A DNA stretch of 42,053 nucleotides from an uncultured Acholeplasmatales bacterium. GTDB lineage: Bacteria; Bacillota_I; Bacilli_A; Acholeplasmatales; Anaeroplasmataceae. The translations under genes were made by a program, and so were the position numbers. The stretch lies in contig CALUQZ010000015.1 in NCBI GenBank assembly GCA_944323055.1, positions 1 to 42,053 of the forward strand. Reading direction: 5' to 3'. The notes under the pieces were generated by a model. That model was not told the DNA's origin. It searched no databases and saw only the letters and a list, made by a program, of their open reading frames with translations. Positions 7,947-16,786 of this stretch are shown here, piece by piece (the first letter of the stretch is position 1; each line of letters begins with the position of its first letter).

Positions 7947-8796
7947 GACTCTTCTTTTTCCCCTTTCCAACAAATGTATAAACTAAAACTGCTACTATAC
8001 CTAACAATGTTAATAACGTTGAAAAAGCATAAACGCCAGGGAATAAACTTCTTCTACCAATTGATGAATAAATCCAAATAGACATATTATCAAAACCATT
8101 ACCTGTTGTAAAATAGCTAACAGCAAAGTCTTCAAAAGAAACAGTGAACGCTAAAACTAAGCCACTAAAAATACCACTTTTAACTGATGGAATAATAACT
8201 TTAAGTAAAGCTTTAAAAGGTTTTATTCCAAGGTCTGTAGCAGCATCCATTAAATTAGGATCCATTTCTTTTAGTTTAGGTAATACACTTAAAATAATAT
8301 ATGGTAAGGTAAAGAAAACATGAGCTAATAATAATGTAGTAAAGCCAAAGAAATAAGGGAAAATTGGTAATAATAAACTAAATAAAAGCATTAAAGTTAC
8401 ACCTGTAACTATATCAGCATTTAATAATGGAATGTTGTTTAATAACAACAATTTTTGCCTTTTCTTCTTTGGTAAATAAAATATACCAACCGCAATAAAT
8501 GTACCTAAGAAAGTTGAAATTAAAGTAGCTGAACCACTAACAATAAAAGTATTAATTATTGAATCAGTTAACAAGCTATTATCAAACATTTGCATATACC
8601 AATCAAAAGTAAATCCTGTAAATTCAGTTGTACTTCTACTAGCATTAAATGATTGTAGTGCAATAATTATTATAGATATATATAGCATTAAAATAGTAAA
8701 AATAATAGCTACAACTTTGAATATTTTCCATAATACTTTTAATGCCTTATGTTGTTTAAAACCATAGTCTTCAATTTTAGCAACTTCATATGTCAT
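7930..8796 (-). CDS. potC: Spermidine/putrescine ABC transporter permease PotC
   Basis: Integral membrane permease of 288 aa with about six hydrophobic helices. The ABC-coupling EAA loop appears as DAATDLGIKPFKALLKVIIP in the second half. After this comes a segment typical of PotC, GLVLAFTVSFEDFAVSYF. It starts within the stop of potB (ATGA, 8793-8796), indicating translational coupling, and its 3' end overlaps potD. It pairs with PotB to form the channel and is energised by PotA. Confidence 0.92.
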   Translation of the reverse strand: MTYEVAKIEDYGFKQHKALKVLWKIFKVVAIIFTILMLYISIIIIALQSFNASRSTTEFTGFTFDWYMQMFDNSLLTDSIINTFIVSGSATLISTFLGTFIAVGIFYLPKKKRQKLLLLNNIPLLNADIVTGVTLMLLFSLLLPIFPYFFGFTTLLLAHVFFTLPYIILSVLPKLKEMDPNLMDAATDLGIKPFKALLKVIIPSVKSGIFSGLVLAFTVSFEDFAVSYFTTGNGFDNMSIWIYSSIGRRSLFPGVYAFSTLLTLLGIVAVLVYTFVGKGKKKSHEKNI

Positions 8797-9659
8797 AATA
8801 ACGTATCTCCTTCCTTATCAAATTTATTAATAAGTAAGATAGAACCAAGTATTAAAACTAAAACAACAACCGCTAATACAGAGCCTATATTATAATTCAT
8901 ATTTGAAAAGTTTTGTTCAATAATGTTTCCTATTAATAAAACATTACCAGCACCTAAAATACGTGGTACGGCAAAACCAGAAAAACATGGTAAGAAAACC
9001 ATAATAGCTCCGGAAACCATACCTTTAGTGCTAAGTGGGAAGACAACTTTCCAAAATTTTTTAGTTTCTGTCATTCCTAAATCAAGGGCAGCTTCTTCAA
9101 GAGAAGGGTCTATTTTTTCTAAAGTATTATAAATAGGTAAAATAACAAATGGTAAATATGTAAAAACTAAGCCAACTACAATCGCTGTATCAGTACCTAG
9201 AAGATCAAAACCTGTTATACCAAGCATATTAGTTATAATATTATGTGGCTGCATAATATTAGACAATGCTTCTATTCTTAATAAAATATTTGTCCACATT
9301 GGCAATATTAATAGTAATAATATACCACCTTTATGTTTTAATTTAGATTTAGCTAAACTATAAGCAATTATGTAGCCAAAAAATAAACATATAATAGTTG
9401 TTAAAAAACTAAATTTAAAACTATTATAAAAAGCTACTAAAACACTTTGTTCAGCTAAAACCGTAAAATTAGCAAAAGTAAAACTAGCCTCTGATAAAGA
9501 AATACCTTCTGTATCAATAAACATTAATATAACCATTATGAACATTGGAATTAAAGCTAGTAAATATAGCCAAAAACGATAAGGAATAGCCAATCTTTCA
9601 AGTTTATAGGGAGATGGCATATTTTCTAAACTTTTTAATAGCTTACGATCTTTTTGCAT
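8793..9659 (-). CDS. potB: Spermidine/putrescine ABC transporter permease PotB
   Basis: Permease of 288 aa from ATG at 9659, which has GAAGG about ten bases upstream; an in-frame ATG at 9683 would add eight residues and overlap potA more deeply. Roughly six membrane helices are visible. The EAA loop reads EEAALDLGMTETKKFWKVVF, followed by GAIMVFLPCFSGFAVPRILG, characteristic of PotB. It overlaps the end of potA by 25 bases and the start of potC by four, so potABCD are translated as one unit. Confidence 0.92.
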   Translation of the reverse strand: MQKDRKLLKSLENMPSPYKLERLAIPYRFWLYLLALIPMFIMVILMFIDTEGISLSEASFTFANFTVLAEQSVLVAFYNSFKFSFLTTIICLFFGYIIAYSLAKSKLKHKGGILLLLILPMWTNILLRIEALSNIMQPHNIITNMLGITGFDLLGTDTAIVVGLVFTYLPFVILPIYNTLEKIDPSLEEAALDLGMTETKKFWKVVFPLSTKGMVSGAIMVFLPCFSGFAVPRILGAGNVLLIGNIIEQNFSNMNYNIGSVLAVVVLVLILGSILLINKFDKEGDTLL

Positions 9660-10804
9660 GTCCCGTCTACCTTCATTAAACATATTTCATATGGATCAAC
9701 TGATAAACCAACTTTTTCGTTTACTTTAACATCTTCATAAGTATGAACAACAAATTCAATATTATCGATATCTACGCATAATTCGTAATGAACACCCTTA
9801 AATATTGATGATGTAACAACACCTACAAGTTTAGCTCTATCAAGTGGCACCACATCAAAATCTTCTGGTCTGATGACAACATCAACTTCTTCATTGTCAT
9901 TAAATTCATAGCCAACACATTTAAAATCAACATTCATAAAACGAACTAAATCCTTTTTTAAATATGTACCTCTAACAATATTAGATTCACCAATAAATTT
10001 AGCAACAAATCTATTTTCCGGTTCGTTATAAATATCTTTAGGTGTACCTAATTGTTGAATAATACCATCATTCATAACTACGATTCTGTCACTCATCGTC
10101 ATAGCTTCTTCTTGATCATGTGTAACATAAACGAACGTAATTCCTAAATCTCTTTGCATTTCTTTTAATTCATATTGCATATTTTGTCTTAATTTTAAAT
10201 CTAAAGCCGCCAAAGGTTCATCTAATAATAAGATTTGTGGTTTTAAAACAATAGCTCTAGCTATGGCAATTCTTTGCATTTGGCCACCAGACATTTGATT
10301 AATGTTTCTTTCTTCAAAGCCTGATAAATTAACTTGTTCTAAAGCATGCTTAACTGATTTAGTAATACACTTATTTAAATATTTACGAATTTTAAAATAA
10401 CTAACTTTCTTTAAATTAGGATTTTCTTTTTTTATCTCTTCAATTACATGTTCTTTACCACCATAAAAATTCAAGATAAATTTATATCCTCTATTTTTAA
10501 TTCCAAAAGCTATATTTTGAAATACATTTAAATGTGGAAATAAAGCATAACGTTGAAAAACTGTATTAATAGGTCTGGCGTAAGATGGTAAGTCATTAAT
10601 AATTTTATTATTAACAACTATTCTACCACTATCTGGTTTTTCAAAACCAGCTAACATTCTTAACGTTGTTGTTTTACCACATCCAGAAGGACCAAGTAAT
10701 GTTACAAATTCATTTTTATAAATAGTTAAATCAATATTTTTAACAACTGTAACATCCCCATAAGATTTTACAATATTTTCTAATTTAATAAGCGGTTCAG
10801 GCAC
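9635..10804 (-). CDS. potA: Polyamine ABC transporter ATPase with an enlarged helical domain
   Basis: ATPase of 389 aa that begins with GTG behind AAGGGG at eight bases. Walker A is GPSGCGKTT (38-46), the Q-loop VFQRYALFPH (Gln 84), the signature MSGGQMQR (171-178), Walker B ILLLDEP (191-197) and the switch His 229; a TOBE-type C-terminal domain includes VVIRPEDFDVVPL. The Q-loop to signature distance is about 88 residues against about 53 in the E. coli protein: an insertion of some 35 residues, rich in Lys and aromatics, fills roughly 103-150. Mycoplasma PotA proteins are also known for insertions in this part. All catalytic residues are kept, so it should be functional. First gene of potABCD. 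Confidence 0.92.
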   Translation of the reverse strand: MPEPLIKLENIVKSYGDVTVVKNIDLTIYKNEFVTLLGPSGCGKTTTLRMLAGFEKPDSGRIVVNNKIINDLPSYARPINTVFQRYALFPHLNVFQNIAFGIKNRGYKFILNFYGGKEHVIEEIKKENPNLKKVSYFKIRKYLNKCITKSVKHALEQVNLSGFEERNINQMSGGQMQRIAIARAIVLKPQILLLDEPLAALDLKLRQNMQYELKEMQRDLGITFVYVTHDQEEAMTMSDRIVVMNDGIIQQLGTPKDIYNEPENRFVAKFIGESNIVRGTYLKKDLVRFMNVDFKCVGYEFNDNEEVDVVIRPEDFDVVPLDRAKLVGVVTSSIFKGVHYELCVDIDNIEFVVHTYEDVKVNEKVGLSVDPYEICLMKVDGTCKKIVSY

Positions 10805-10858
10805 CTCTATATCCCCTTGTCATCAATGATGATCCTTTCTTTAAAAAATTCAATGTAA

Positions 10859-10926
10859 ATTATACTTTTTTCTAATCATATTACAATATATTTTTATAAT
10901 TTTGTCTCTTTTAGTAAACGTTTTCA
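10859..10926 (-). promoter_or_regulatory. potABCD promoter with upstream cre-like site
   Basis: Minus strand: -35 TTGTAA (10881-10886), 16 bases, -10 TATAAT (10859-10864). Upstream, AGTAAACGTTTTCA (10913-10926, plus strand) matches all but one constrained position of the CcpA cre consensus TGWAANCGNTNWCA. Its place upstream of the -35 would fit activation or weak repression. A small hairpin TCATC-ATT-GATGA precedes the ribosome site. Confidence 0.6.
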
Positions 10927-10981
10927 TAAAGCTAAAAAATAACTTAAAGTTTAGTAAAACTAATTTATATTAATAAAAAAA

Positions 10982-11003
10982 TAGAGTGAAGAAAATCACT
11001 CTA
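10982..11003 (-). terminator. Terminator of the lipoprotein gene
   Basis: TAGAGTGA (10982-10989) pairs with TCACTCTA (10996-11003) around a six-base loop. On the minus strand the stem is followed by a run of seven T residues, right after the stop of the lipoprotein gene at 11009. Confidence 0.8.
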
Positions 11004-11008
11004 AATTT

Positions 11009-12187
11009 TTAGGAATTAGGTAAGGAAAGATATTCTATTTTTATATTTGAAGTAATTTCTAAAAGTCTTATTTGTAGCTTATCATCATTTTTATATAAAT
11101 AATTATCTTTAATTGTTAAAGCTTTTGAATTTAAAACATGAATAGTAACATCTTGTTGTTTAAACTGTTCTAAGTAGTAATCATAATAATAGGCATTACC
11201 ATTTTGATAATAACATTTATTAAGTAATGCTAATTCATTGATGTTTATATAATAATCATTTACTTCTTTTATATTAGGAATATAAAAAGGATAACAATCA
11301 TCAGAATATAAATTAGCTGTATAATAAATATCATTATATTTTGTAAGATAGTCTGAATTAATATTATTAATTAAGGAATTATAGATTAATGGTTTTATAA
11401 TATTTATTAATCCATATTTTTCAGGCATCGTTGTATCTAAATTATATTTTGAATAAATATAATAGATAGATAAATTATTAATTTGACTATTATAAATAGC
11501 GGCATCACCTAAACTGACAAAAGAATTGATATTAATGTTATTTATATATGAATTACTAATAGCACATGAAAATAAATAAGTAGATAGTTCTTTATATGTT
11601 GGGGTTATATTTAGTTCATTTATTCTAACGTTACTTAAAGCATATGGTAATATTAATAAATCTCTTTCTATGTTTAATGAGTTTATATTTAAGTTGGCTA
11701 AAGATTTATATCCTAAAGCCATTACACTTATACCATTAATCGAATCAGGTATAACCACATCATTTTTAATATCTTTTGTATAACCTTTTATAATTAATGC
11801 CTTATCAATTTGATGTGTAGTAGCATAATTATAATAAATATTATAAGCTAATAAAGTATAAGGTAAACTTGTATCTAATATTTGATCATTATCATAAGGA
11901 TAATACCTATACATATCTTTGTTAATATCATTAATATTATTTAAATTATATTGTTTTAAAGGTAAATATTCTTCTTCTAATGTCATATCTATATAATAAT
12001 AGCCATGCCAAAAAGAATCAGATTCATTTTCATATACTGGTAAATCAAAACGATAATCACTTACATCAACTACTTCATAAATTAAACCATCTTTAATTAT
12101 TTCATCACCTATATTTATTTCATTATTACAACTAGTTAATATTAATATAGCTAAGATAGTAGATAAAAATATATAAATTTTACGCAT
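11009..12187 (-). CDS. Surface lipoprotein, possibly related to BspA-like repeat proteins
   Basis: A 392-aa predicted lipoprotein: charged MRK start, hydrophobic core, lipobox LTSC with Cys 20. The mature N-terminus NNEINIGDEIIKDGLIYEV is the module shared with the relic at 6578-6745. The middle (about residues 160-300) is rich in Asn, Ile, Leu and Tyr and shows irregular repeats such as LNINSLNIE and NINSFVSLGDAAIYNSQINN, with VVIPDSINGISVMALGYKSL resembling a BspA-type leucine-rich repeat. The strong Asn/Tyr bias is partly the AT-rich codon pool. Single-gene unit with its own promoter and terminator. Function unknown; adhesion or glycan binding is only a guess. Confidence 0.8.
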   Translation of the reverse strand: MRKIYIFLSTILAILILTSCNNEINIGDEIIKDGLIYEVVDVSDYRFDLPVYENESDSFWHGYYYIDMTLEEEYLPLKQYNLNNINDINKDMYRYYPYDNDQILDTSLPYTLLAYNIYYNYATTHQIDKALIIKGYTKDIKNDVVIPDSINGISVMALGYKSLANLNINSLNIERDLLILPYALSNVRINELNITPTYKELSTYLFSCAISNSYINNININSFVSLGDAAIYNSQINNLSIYYIYSKYNLDTTMPEKYGLINIIKPLIYNSLINNINSDYLTKYNDIYYTANLYSDDCYPFYIPNIKEVNDYYININELALLNKCYYQNGNAYYYDYYLEQFKQQDVTIHVLNSKALTIKDNYLYKNDDKLQIRLLEITSNIKIEYLSLPNS

Positions 12188-12230
12188 ATTTTAGACACCT
12201 CATTGTTAAAAAATGTTTCTATCTACTTAT

Positions 12231-12258
12231 ATGATAGCGCTTTTAATTTTTTTGTCAA
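12231..12258 (-). promoter_or_regulatory. Lipoprotein promoter overlapped by a cre-like site
   Basis: Minus strand: -35 TTGACA (12253-12258) and -10 TATCAT (12231-12236), spacer 16. TGATAGCGCTTTTA (12232-12245, plus strand) agrees with the cre consensus at all but two positions and covers the -10 and spacer, a position expected to block RNA polymerase. Confidence 0.55.
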
Positions 12259-12314
12259 TAAACTATTTTAATTGTGAAAATAATTTATATATATGAACGA
12301 AGTTAATAAAAAAA

Positions 12315-12338
12315 CTCTAGTTCGTAAGAGAACTAGAG
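12315..12338 (-). terminator. Terminator of the uronate operon
   Basis: CTCTAGTTC (12315-12323) pairs with GAACTAGAG (12330-12338), loop of six. On the minus strand it is followed by seven T residues, just past the stop of the last gene of the operon at 12346. Confidence 0.85.
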
Positions 12339-12345
12339 AATTTTA

Positions 12346-13146
12346 CTATTCAGGTTGTTTACCAATATATGCTAAGATACCACCATCAACATAAAGGATA
12401 TGACCATTTACGAAATTAGAAGCATCACTAGCTAAGAATACTGCAGGTCCTTGTAAATCTTCAGCATTACCCCAACGACCAGCAGGTGTTTTTGAAACAA
12501 TGAATTGATCAAATGGATGACGACTACCATCAGCTTGTCTTTCTCTTAAAGGAGCTGTTTGTGGAGTAGCAATGTAACCAGGTCCAATACCATTACATTG
12601 GATATTAGCACCACCATATTCTGAACAAATATTACGAGTTAACATCTTTAAGCCACCTTTAGCAGCTGCATAAGCAGAAACAGTTTCTCTACCTAATTCA
12701 GACATCATTGAACAAATGTTAATAATCTTACCATGACCTTTTTTAACCATGCTAGGAATACAAGCTTTAGCCATAATAAATGGGCCAGTTAAATCAATAT
12801 CAATAACTTGACGCCATTGAGCAGCTGTCATATCACACATAGGAATACGTTTAATAATACCAGCATTATTAACTAAGATATCAATAACGCCTACTTCTTT
12901 TTCTACTTGAGCAATAAATGAAGCTACTTGTTCTTCATTTGTTACATCACATACGTATCCATGAGCTTTTATACCTGCTTCTTTATAAGCAGCTAACCCT
13001 TTATCAACTAATTCTTGTTTAATGTCATTAAACACGATAGTAGCACCAGCTTCAGCAAACGCACTAGCAATAGCAAAACCTATACCATATGAAGCACCAG
13101 TAACTAAAGCTACTTTACCATCTAATCTAAAATCATTCATATTCAT
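12346..13146 (-). CDS. kduD: 2-dehydro-3-deoxy-D-gluconate 5-dehydrogenase (KduD-type SDR)
   Basis: Classical short-chain dehydrogenase, 266 aa. The NAD(P) motif TGASYGIG is at 16-23, NNAG at 93-96, and the catalytic Ser 146, Tyr 159, Lys 163 have the canonical 13 and 4 spacing. The start ATG has AGGAG 11 bases upstream. Database entries of this subfamily are often labelled gluconate 5-dehydrogenase, which is the alternative. Placement right after kduI supports conversion of 2,5-diketo-3-deoxygluconate (DK-II) to 2-keto-3-deoxygluconate (KDG). The C-terminal segments RQADGSRHPFDQFI and GGILAYIGKQP are very characteristic of this subfamily, which I recall from both Bacteroidetes and Bacillota. 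Last gene of the kdg operon. Confidence 0.88.
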   Translation of the reverse strand: MNMNDFRLDGKVALVTGASYGIGFAIASAFAEAGATIVFNDIKQELVDKGLAAYKEAGIKAHGYVCDVTNEEQVASFIAQVEKEVGVIDILVNNAGIIKRIPMCDMTAAQWRQVIDIDLTGPFIMAKACIPSMVKKGHGKIINICSMMSELGRETVSAYAAAKGGLKMLTRNICSEYGGANIQCNGIGPGYIATPQTAPLRERQADGSRHPFDQFIVSKTPAGRWGNAEDLQGPAVFLASDASNFVNGHILYVDGGILAYIGKQPE

Positions 13147-13160
13147 ATTTTAATATACTC

Positions 13161-13997
13161 CTATCTTAAATCAGTATTATCTATATTATCCATATCATCA
13201 AATTCTTGATTTTCACCACACATAGCCCAAATAAAAGAATAATTTGAAGTTCCAATACCACTATGAATTGACCAACTTGGTGAAATAACTAATTGTTCAT
13301 TTTGCATAACAATATGTCTAGTTTCTTTTGGTTCTCCCATCATATGGAAAACAACTTGACCAGGTTTAATATTGAAGTAAAAGTATACTTCCATTCTTCT
13401 CTCATGGGTATGTGAAGGCATAGTATTCCAACCACTACCAGGTGCAAGGTCAGTCATACCCATAGCTAGTTGACATGATTTACATACATCTGGATGTATA
13501 TATTGATTTATAACTCTTTTATTTAAAGTTTCAGAATCACCACATGGACGATGGTTAGCTTTTTCAAAATCAATATAGTATGTCGGATAAGTCTTGTGAG
13601 CCGGACTTGAAGCAATATAAAATTTAGCAGGGTTATTAGGATCTACTGATTCAAAAACTACATCTTTAGTTCCCATTCCTACATATAATCCATCTTTAGA
13701 TTTTACTTCATATTTTTTTCCATCTAAAGTCACAACACCATTGCCACCGATATTAATAATACCAAGTTCACGACGTTCTAAAAAATATGCTGCCCGAAGT
13801 TCATCACTAGTTTCAAGTTTTAAAGCCTTACTAACTGGCATAACACCACCAGCAATAATTCTATCTTGATGAGAATATACTAGTAAAATATCATCTGCTT
13901 TAAATACTTCCTCAACTAAATAATTAGCTCTTAATTTAGCAGTATCATAATTTTTAGAATCGTTAGGATGATTGGCATATCTAACCTCTAATTTCAT
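13161..13997 (-). CDS. kduI: 5-dehydro-4-deoxy-D-glucuronate isomerase
   Basis: Cupin-fold zinc isomerase of 278 aa, the usual length for KduI. The metal-site motif MPSHTHERRMEVYFYF (two His and a Glu) is near residues 196-211, with a further His in the WSIHSGIGTSNYSF segment and RHIVMQNEQ before it. It converts 5-keto-4-deoxyuronate (DK-I), the product of unsaturated uronate ring opening, to DK-II for KduD. Its ATG overlaps the stop of the preceding isomerase-like gene (ATGA, 13994-13997) and GAGG lies seven bases upstream, so the two are coupled. Presence of KduI implies that unsaturated uronides from pectin or glycosaminoglycan-type polymers enter the cell. Confidence 0.93.
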   Translation of the reverse strand: MKLEVRYANHPNDSKNYDTAKLRANYLVEEVFKADDILLVYSHQDRIIAGGVMPVSKALKLETSDELRAAYFLERRELGIINIGGNGVVTLDGKKYEVKSKDGLYVGMGTKDVVFESVDPNNPAKFYIASSPAHKTYPTYYIDFEKANHRPCGDSETLNKRVINQYIHPDVCKSCQLAMGMTDLAPGSGWNTMPSHTHERRMEVYFYFNIKPGQVVFHMMGEPKETRHIVMQNEQLVISPSWSIHSGIGTSNYSFIWAMCGENQEFDDMDNIDNTDLR

Positions 13998-14839
13998 CTA
14001 ATAACCTCATTTTCTATTTTCTTAATGAAATCATAACTTGCTTGCATACCATCTTTACTATTACCTTCAAAAATGAAATAAGCACTAGGGTTACAATCAA
14101 GTAATTTTTTAAGAACAATTTTATAATCAATCATACCTTGACCAACATCTTTTTTTACTAATTTACCATTTTCAACAATAAAATCTTTAAGATGGAAAAT
14201 AACAGTTCTATCACCTAAAACAGCTATTGCCTCATCTAAGATATCTAAATAATTTTGATAATTAGAAATATCAAGGTAATTATATAAATCAATTGTAAAA
14301 TATAAACTATTTGAACCGATATAATCATACATTTTACGTAAAACTTTAGGTTCATAACAAACGTGACCAAAGGCACCTTCAAGTGCCATTTTAGCATTAT
14401 TAGCTTCAGCAACTTTAGCTAATTGTTTAAACACATCAGCACTTTGTTTGAAACCTTCTTCTGTTCTATTAAATGGATGATATACCCAGGGATCATTGCT
14501 AAAGGAACCAGTTTCGCTACCAACGTAACCAGCATGAAATTTATTAGCATAGGTAAGAAAATTACTAAAATTCTCTACACCAACTTTAACCTTTTCCTTG
14601 TTCTCATGAACTGGGTTAAAGTAAGCTCCAAGCATTGCAATTTCAATACCTTTTTCACTAAAACATTTATAAATTGCTTCGACTTTTTCATCATCTAAAT
14701 AAGTAGGGAGGCTATTTTCATTAAGGATAGCTTTATTTAAAACTAATTGAACACAATCAAAACCAATTTCTTTTACTTGTCTAGCTAATTCTAAAGGCGT
14801 ATTACGCCCTAAATCATGTACTCTTACACCTAATCGCAT
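13994..14839 (-). CDS. Xylose isomerase-like TIM-barrel sugar isomerase/epimerase
   Basis: 281 aa from ATG at 14839, chosen because GGAGG lies ten bases upstream; the upstream ATG at 14872 would lie deeper in the preceding gene. The AP endonuclease 2/xylose isomerase-like fold is indicated by VKEIGFDCVQLV, metal-ligand segments MALEGAFGHV (Glu), LYFTIDLYNYLD (Asp), VIFHLKDF (His) and YFIFEGN (Glu). Such proteins isomerise or epimerise free sugars or sugar acids; the exact substrate is unknown. It overlaps its neighbours at both ends, so it is a core member of the uronate operon. A keto-uronate or related sugar acid is the likely substrate by context. Confidence 0.8.
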   Translation of the reverse strand: MRLGVRVHDLGRNTPLELARQVKEIGFDCVQLVLNKAILNENSLPTYLDDEKVEAIYKCFSEKGIEIAMLGAYFNPVHENKEKVKVGVENFSNFLTYANKFHAGYVGSETGSFSNDPWVYHPFNRTEEGFKQSADVFKQLAKVAEANNAKMALEGAFGHVCYEPKVLRKMYDYIGSNSLYFTIDLYNYLDISNYQNYLDILDEAIAVLGDRTVIFHLKDFIVENGKLVKKDVGQGMIDYKIVLKKLLDCNPSAYFIFEGNSKDGMQASYDFIKKIENEVIR

Positions 14840-15684
14840 ATCTCGTATTCCTCCATTGGGCAGAAAGGACAATTATTAGGGTCTGTGTATAGTCTTTTAC
14901 CACAATTTAGCTTATCAATTATTTGAATATCTTCTTTTGTGAGGGAGAAAGAAAATACATCAAAATTGCTAACAATTCTGTCTAGGGTAACAGATTTAGG
15001 TATCATAACTATATTACGTTCTATCCCCCAACGAGTCACAATATTGGCAACTGGTTTATTGTACTTAACTGCAAGTTTTTTTAATGTTTCATCTTCAAAA
15101 ACCATTCCTTTAGCAAATGGTCCATATGATTCAAGGCAAATACCTTTATCATCTAAGTATTTTGCCAATGGGAATTGAGGCAAATATGGATGTAACTCGA
15201 CTTGATCAATCATTGGTTTAATTCTAACATTAGGTAATAGGTGATCTAAATGATTTATATTGAAATTAGAAACTCCTATTGCTCTAGTTAGCCCGGCATC
15301 ATATAGTTCTTCAAAGGCTTGCCAAGTATGAATATTAACTTTATCATTAGCACTTGGCCAATGAATAAGATATAAATCTACATAATCAAGACCTAGTCGT
15401 TTAAGAGATTCTTCTAAATTAACTTTAGCACTCTTATAACCAATTTTACTTGGGTAAAGTTTAGTAGTGACAAAAATATCTTCCCTTTTTACTCCACTAT
15501 CTTTAATTGCCTTCCCAACACTCTCTTCATTACCATAACCCATAGCTGTATCGATATGACGATAACCTATTTTTAAAGCTTCAAGGCAAGCCTCATAACA
15601 AGACTTACCTTCACTCGCTTTAAAAGTACCTAAACCTAAAATAGGCATCTTCACACCGTTAGCTAAAGTAATATATTTTTCCAT
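14830..15684 (-). CDS. Aldo/keto reductase with a Cys-containing C-terminal tail
   Basis: NADPH-dependent aldo/keto reductase, 284 aa. The catalytic tetrad is complete: Asp 45 and Tyr 50 (HIDTAMGYGNE), Lys 75 (TTKLYP) and His 108 (LIHWP). AIGVSNFN and IPKSV, typical of the family and its cofactor site, are present. The last 13 residues CPFCPMEEYEICD carry a CxxC pair and a further Cys, unusual for the family. The tail codons also supply the GGAGG ribosome site of the next gene. It sits in the kdg operon and probably reduces an aldehyde or keto group of a uronate-derived intermediate; the substrate is not deducible. Confidence 0.87.
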   Translation of the reverse strand: MEKYITLANGVKMPILGLGTFKASEGKSCYEACLEALKIGYRHIDTAMGYGNEESVGKAIKDSGVKREDIFVTTKLYPSKIGYKSAKVNLEESLKRLGLDYVDLYLIHWPSANDKVNIHTWQAFEELYDAGLTRAIGVSNFNINHLDHLLPNVRIKPMIDQVELHPYLPQFPLAKYLDDKGICLESYGPFAKGMVFEDETLKKLAVKYNKPVANIVTRWGIERNIVMIPKSVTLDRIVSNFDVFSFSLTKEDIQIIDKLNCGKRLYTDPNNCPFCPMEEYEICD

Positions 15685-15705
15685 AAATACCTCGCTATCT
15701 AAAAC

Positions 15706-15721
15706 GTTATGTTAACATAAC
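15706..15721. promoter_or_regulatory. Perfect 16-bp palindrome inside the uronate operon
   Basis: GTTATGTTAACATAAC is its own reverse complement and sits in the 60-base gap between the first KDG kinase gene and the aldo/keto reductase, the largest gap of the operon. No T-run follows on the minus strand, so a terminator is unlikely; a GntR-type or other operator, or an RNA processing hairpin, is possible. Confidence 0.45.
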
Positions 15722-15744
15722 ATTTTATACATTTTTAATATTAA

Positions 15745-16770
15745 TTAACGTTGAACACGACCAGAAGCATCACCACCAGCTAAAGCTTCTACTTCAGCTG
15801 TAGATACTAAGTTAAAGTCACCATTAATTGTATGTTTTAAAGCTGATGCAGCAACAGCAAATTCTAATGCTTTACCTTGATCAGTTGGATAAGTTAATAA
15901 ACCATGGATTAAACCACCACTAAATGAATCGCCACCACCAACTCTATCAATAATAGGGTTGATGTCATAACGTTTAGATTGATAGAATTCTTTACCATTG
16001 TAAATTAAAGCTTTCCAACCATTATGAGTTGCTGAGAAAGATTCTCTTAATGTTGAAACAACATATTTGAAACCAAATTTAGCAGCCATTTGTTTAAAGA
16101 TTTCTTTATATCCTTCAGCATCAGTTTTACCACTAGTAACATCTGCATCTGGTTTGAAACCTAAACATAATTCTGCATCTTCTTCATTACCGATACAAAC
16201 ATCAACATATTGCATTAAAGGACGCATAATTGAAATAGCTTTTTCACTTGTCCATAGTTTTTTACGGAAGTTTAAATCACATGATACAGTTACGCCATGA
16301 CGTTTAGCAGCTTCACATGCTAATTTAGTTAATTCAGCAGCTTTATCAGAAATAGCTGGTGTAATACCTGACCAATGGAACCAATCAGCACCTTCCATAA
16401 TTGCATCAAAATCAAAATCACTAGGATTAGCTTCAGCAATTGAGCTATTAGCACGGTCATAAATAACTTTAGAAGCACGCATAGAAGCACCAGTTTCTAA
16501 ATAGTAAATACCAAGTCTATCACCGCCACGAGCAATATATTTAGTATTAACGCCATAACGACGTAATGCATTAACTGCACATTGACCAATTTCATGAGTA
16601 GGTACTTTAGTTACAAAGTAAGCATCATGACCATAATTTGCACAGCTTACTGCAACGTTAGCTTCCCCACCACCATAAACTACATCAAATGAATCAGATT
16701 GAACGAAACGAGTATTACCAGGTGTAGATAATCTCAACATAATTTCGCCTAAAGTAACAATTTTTGCCAT
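15745..16770 (-). CDS. kdgK: 2-keto-3-deoxygluconate kinase (PfkB family), copy 1
   Basis: Ribokinase/PfkB sugar kinase of 341 aa. The N-terminal signature is VTLGEIMLRLSTPG with the substrate-side glycines YGGGEANVA (32-40); the catalytic Asp 281 lies in DRVGGGDSFSGG, the PfkB signature 2. GNEEDAEL (194-201) provides the NxxE-like metal/phosphate motif. It phosphorylates KDG to KDPG, the substrate of the aldolase encoded earlier in the same operon. A second homologue lies two genes upstream in transcription. Codon and amino-acid use (Ala-rich) is somewhat less AT-driven than in neighbours, which suggests high expression or more recent acquisition. Confidence 0.9.
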   Translation of the reverse strand: MAKIVTLGEIMLRLSTPGNTRFVQSDSFDVVYGGGEANVAVSCANYGHDAYFVTKVPTHEIGQCAVNALRRYGVNTKYIARGGDRLGIYYLETGASMRASKVIYDRANSSIAEANPSDFDFDAIMEGADWFHWSGITPAISDKAAELTKLACEAAKRHGVTVSCDLNFRKKLWTSEKAISIMRPLMQYVDVCIGNEEDAELCLGFKPDADVTSGKTDAEGYKEIFKQMAAKFGFKYVVSTLRESFSATHNGWKALIYNGKEFYQSKRYDINPIIDRVGGGDSFSGGLIHGLLTYPTDQGKALEFAVAASALKHTINGDFNLVSTAEVEALAGGDASGRVQR

Positions 16771-16786
16771 TTTAATTTTCTCCTTA

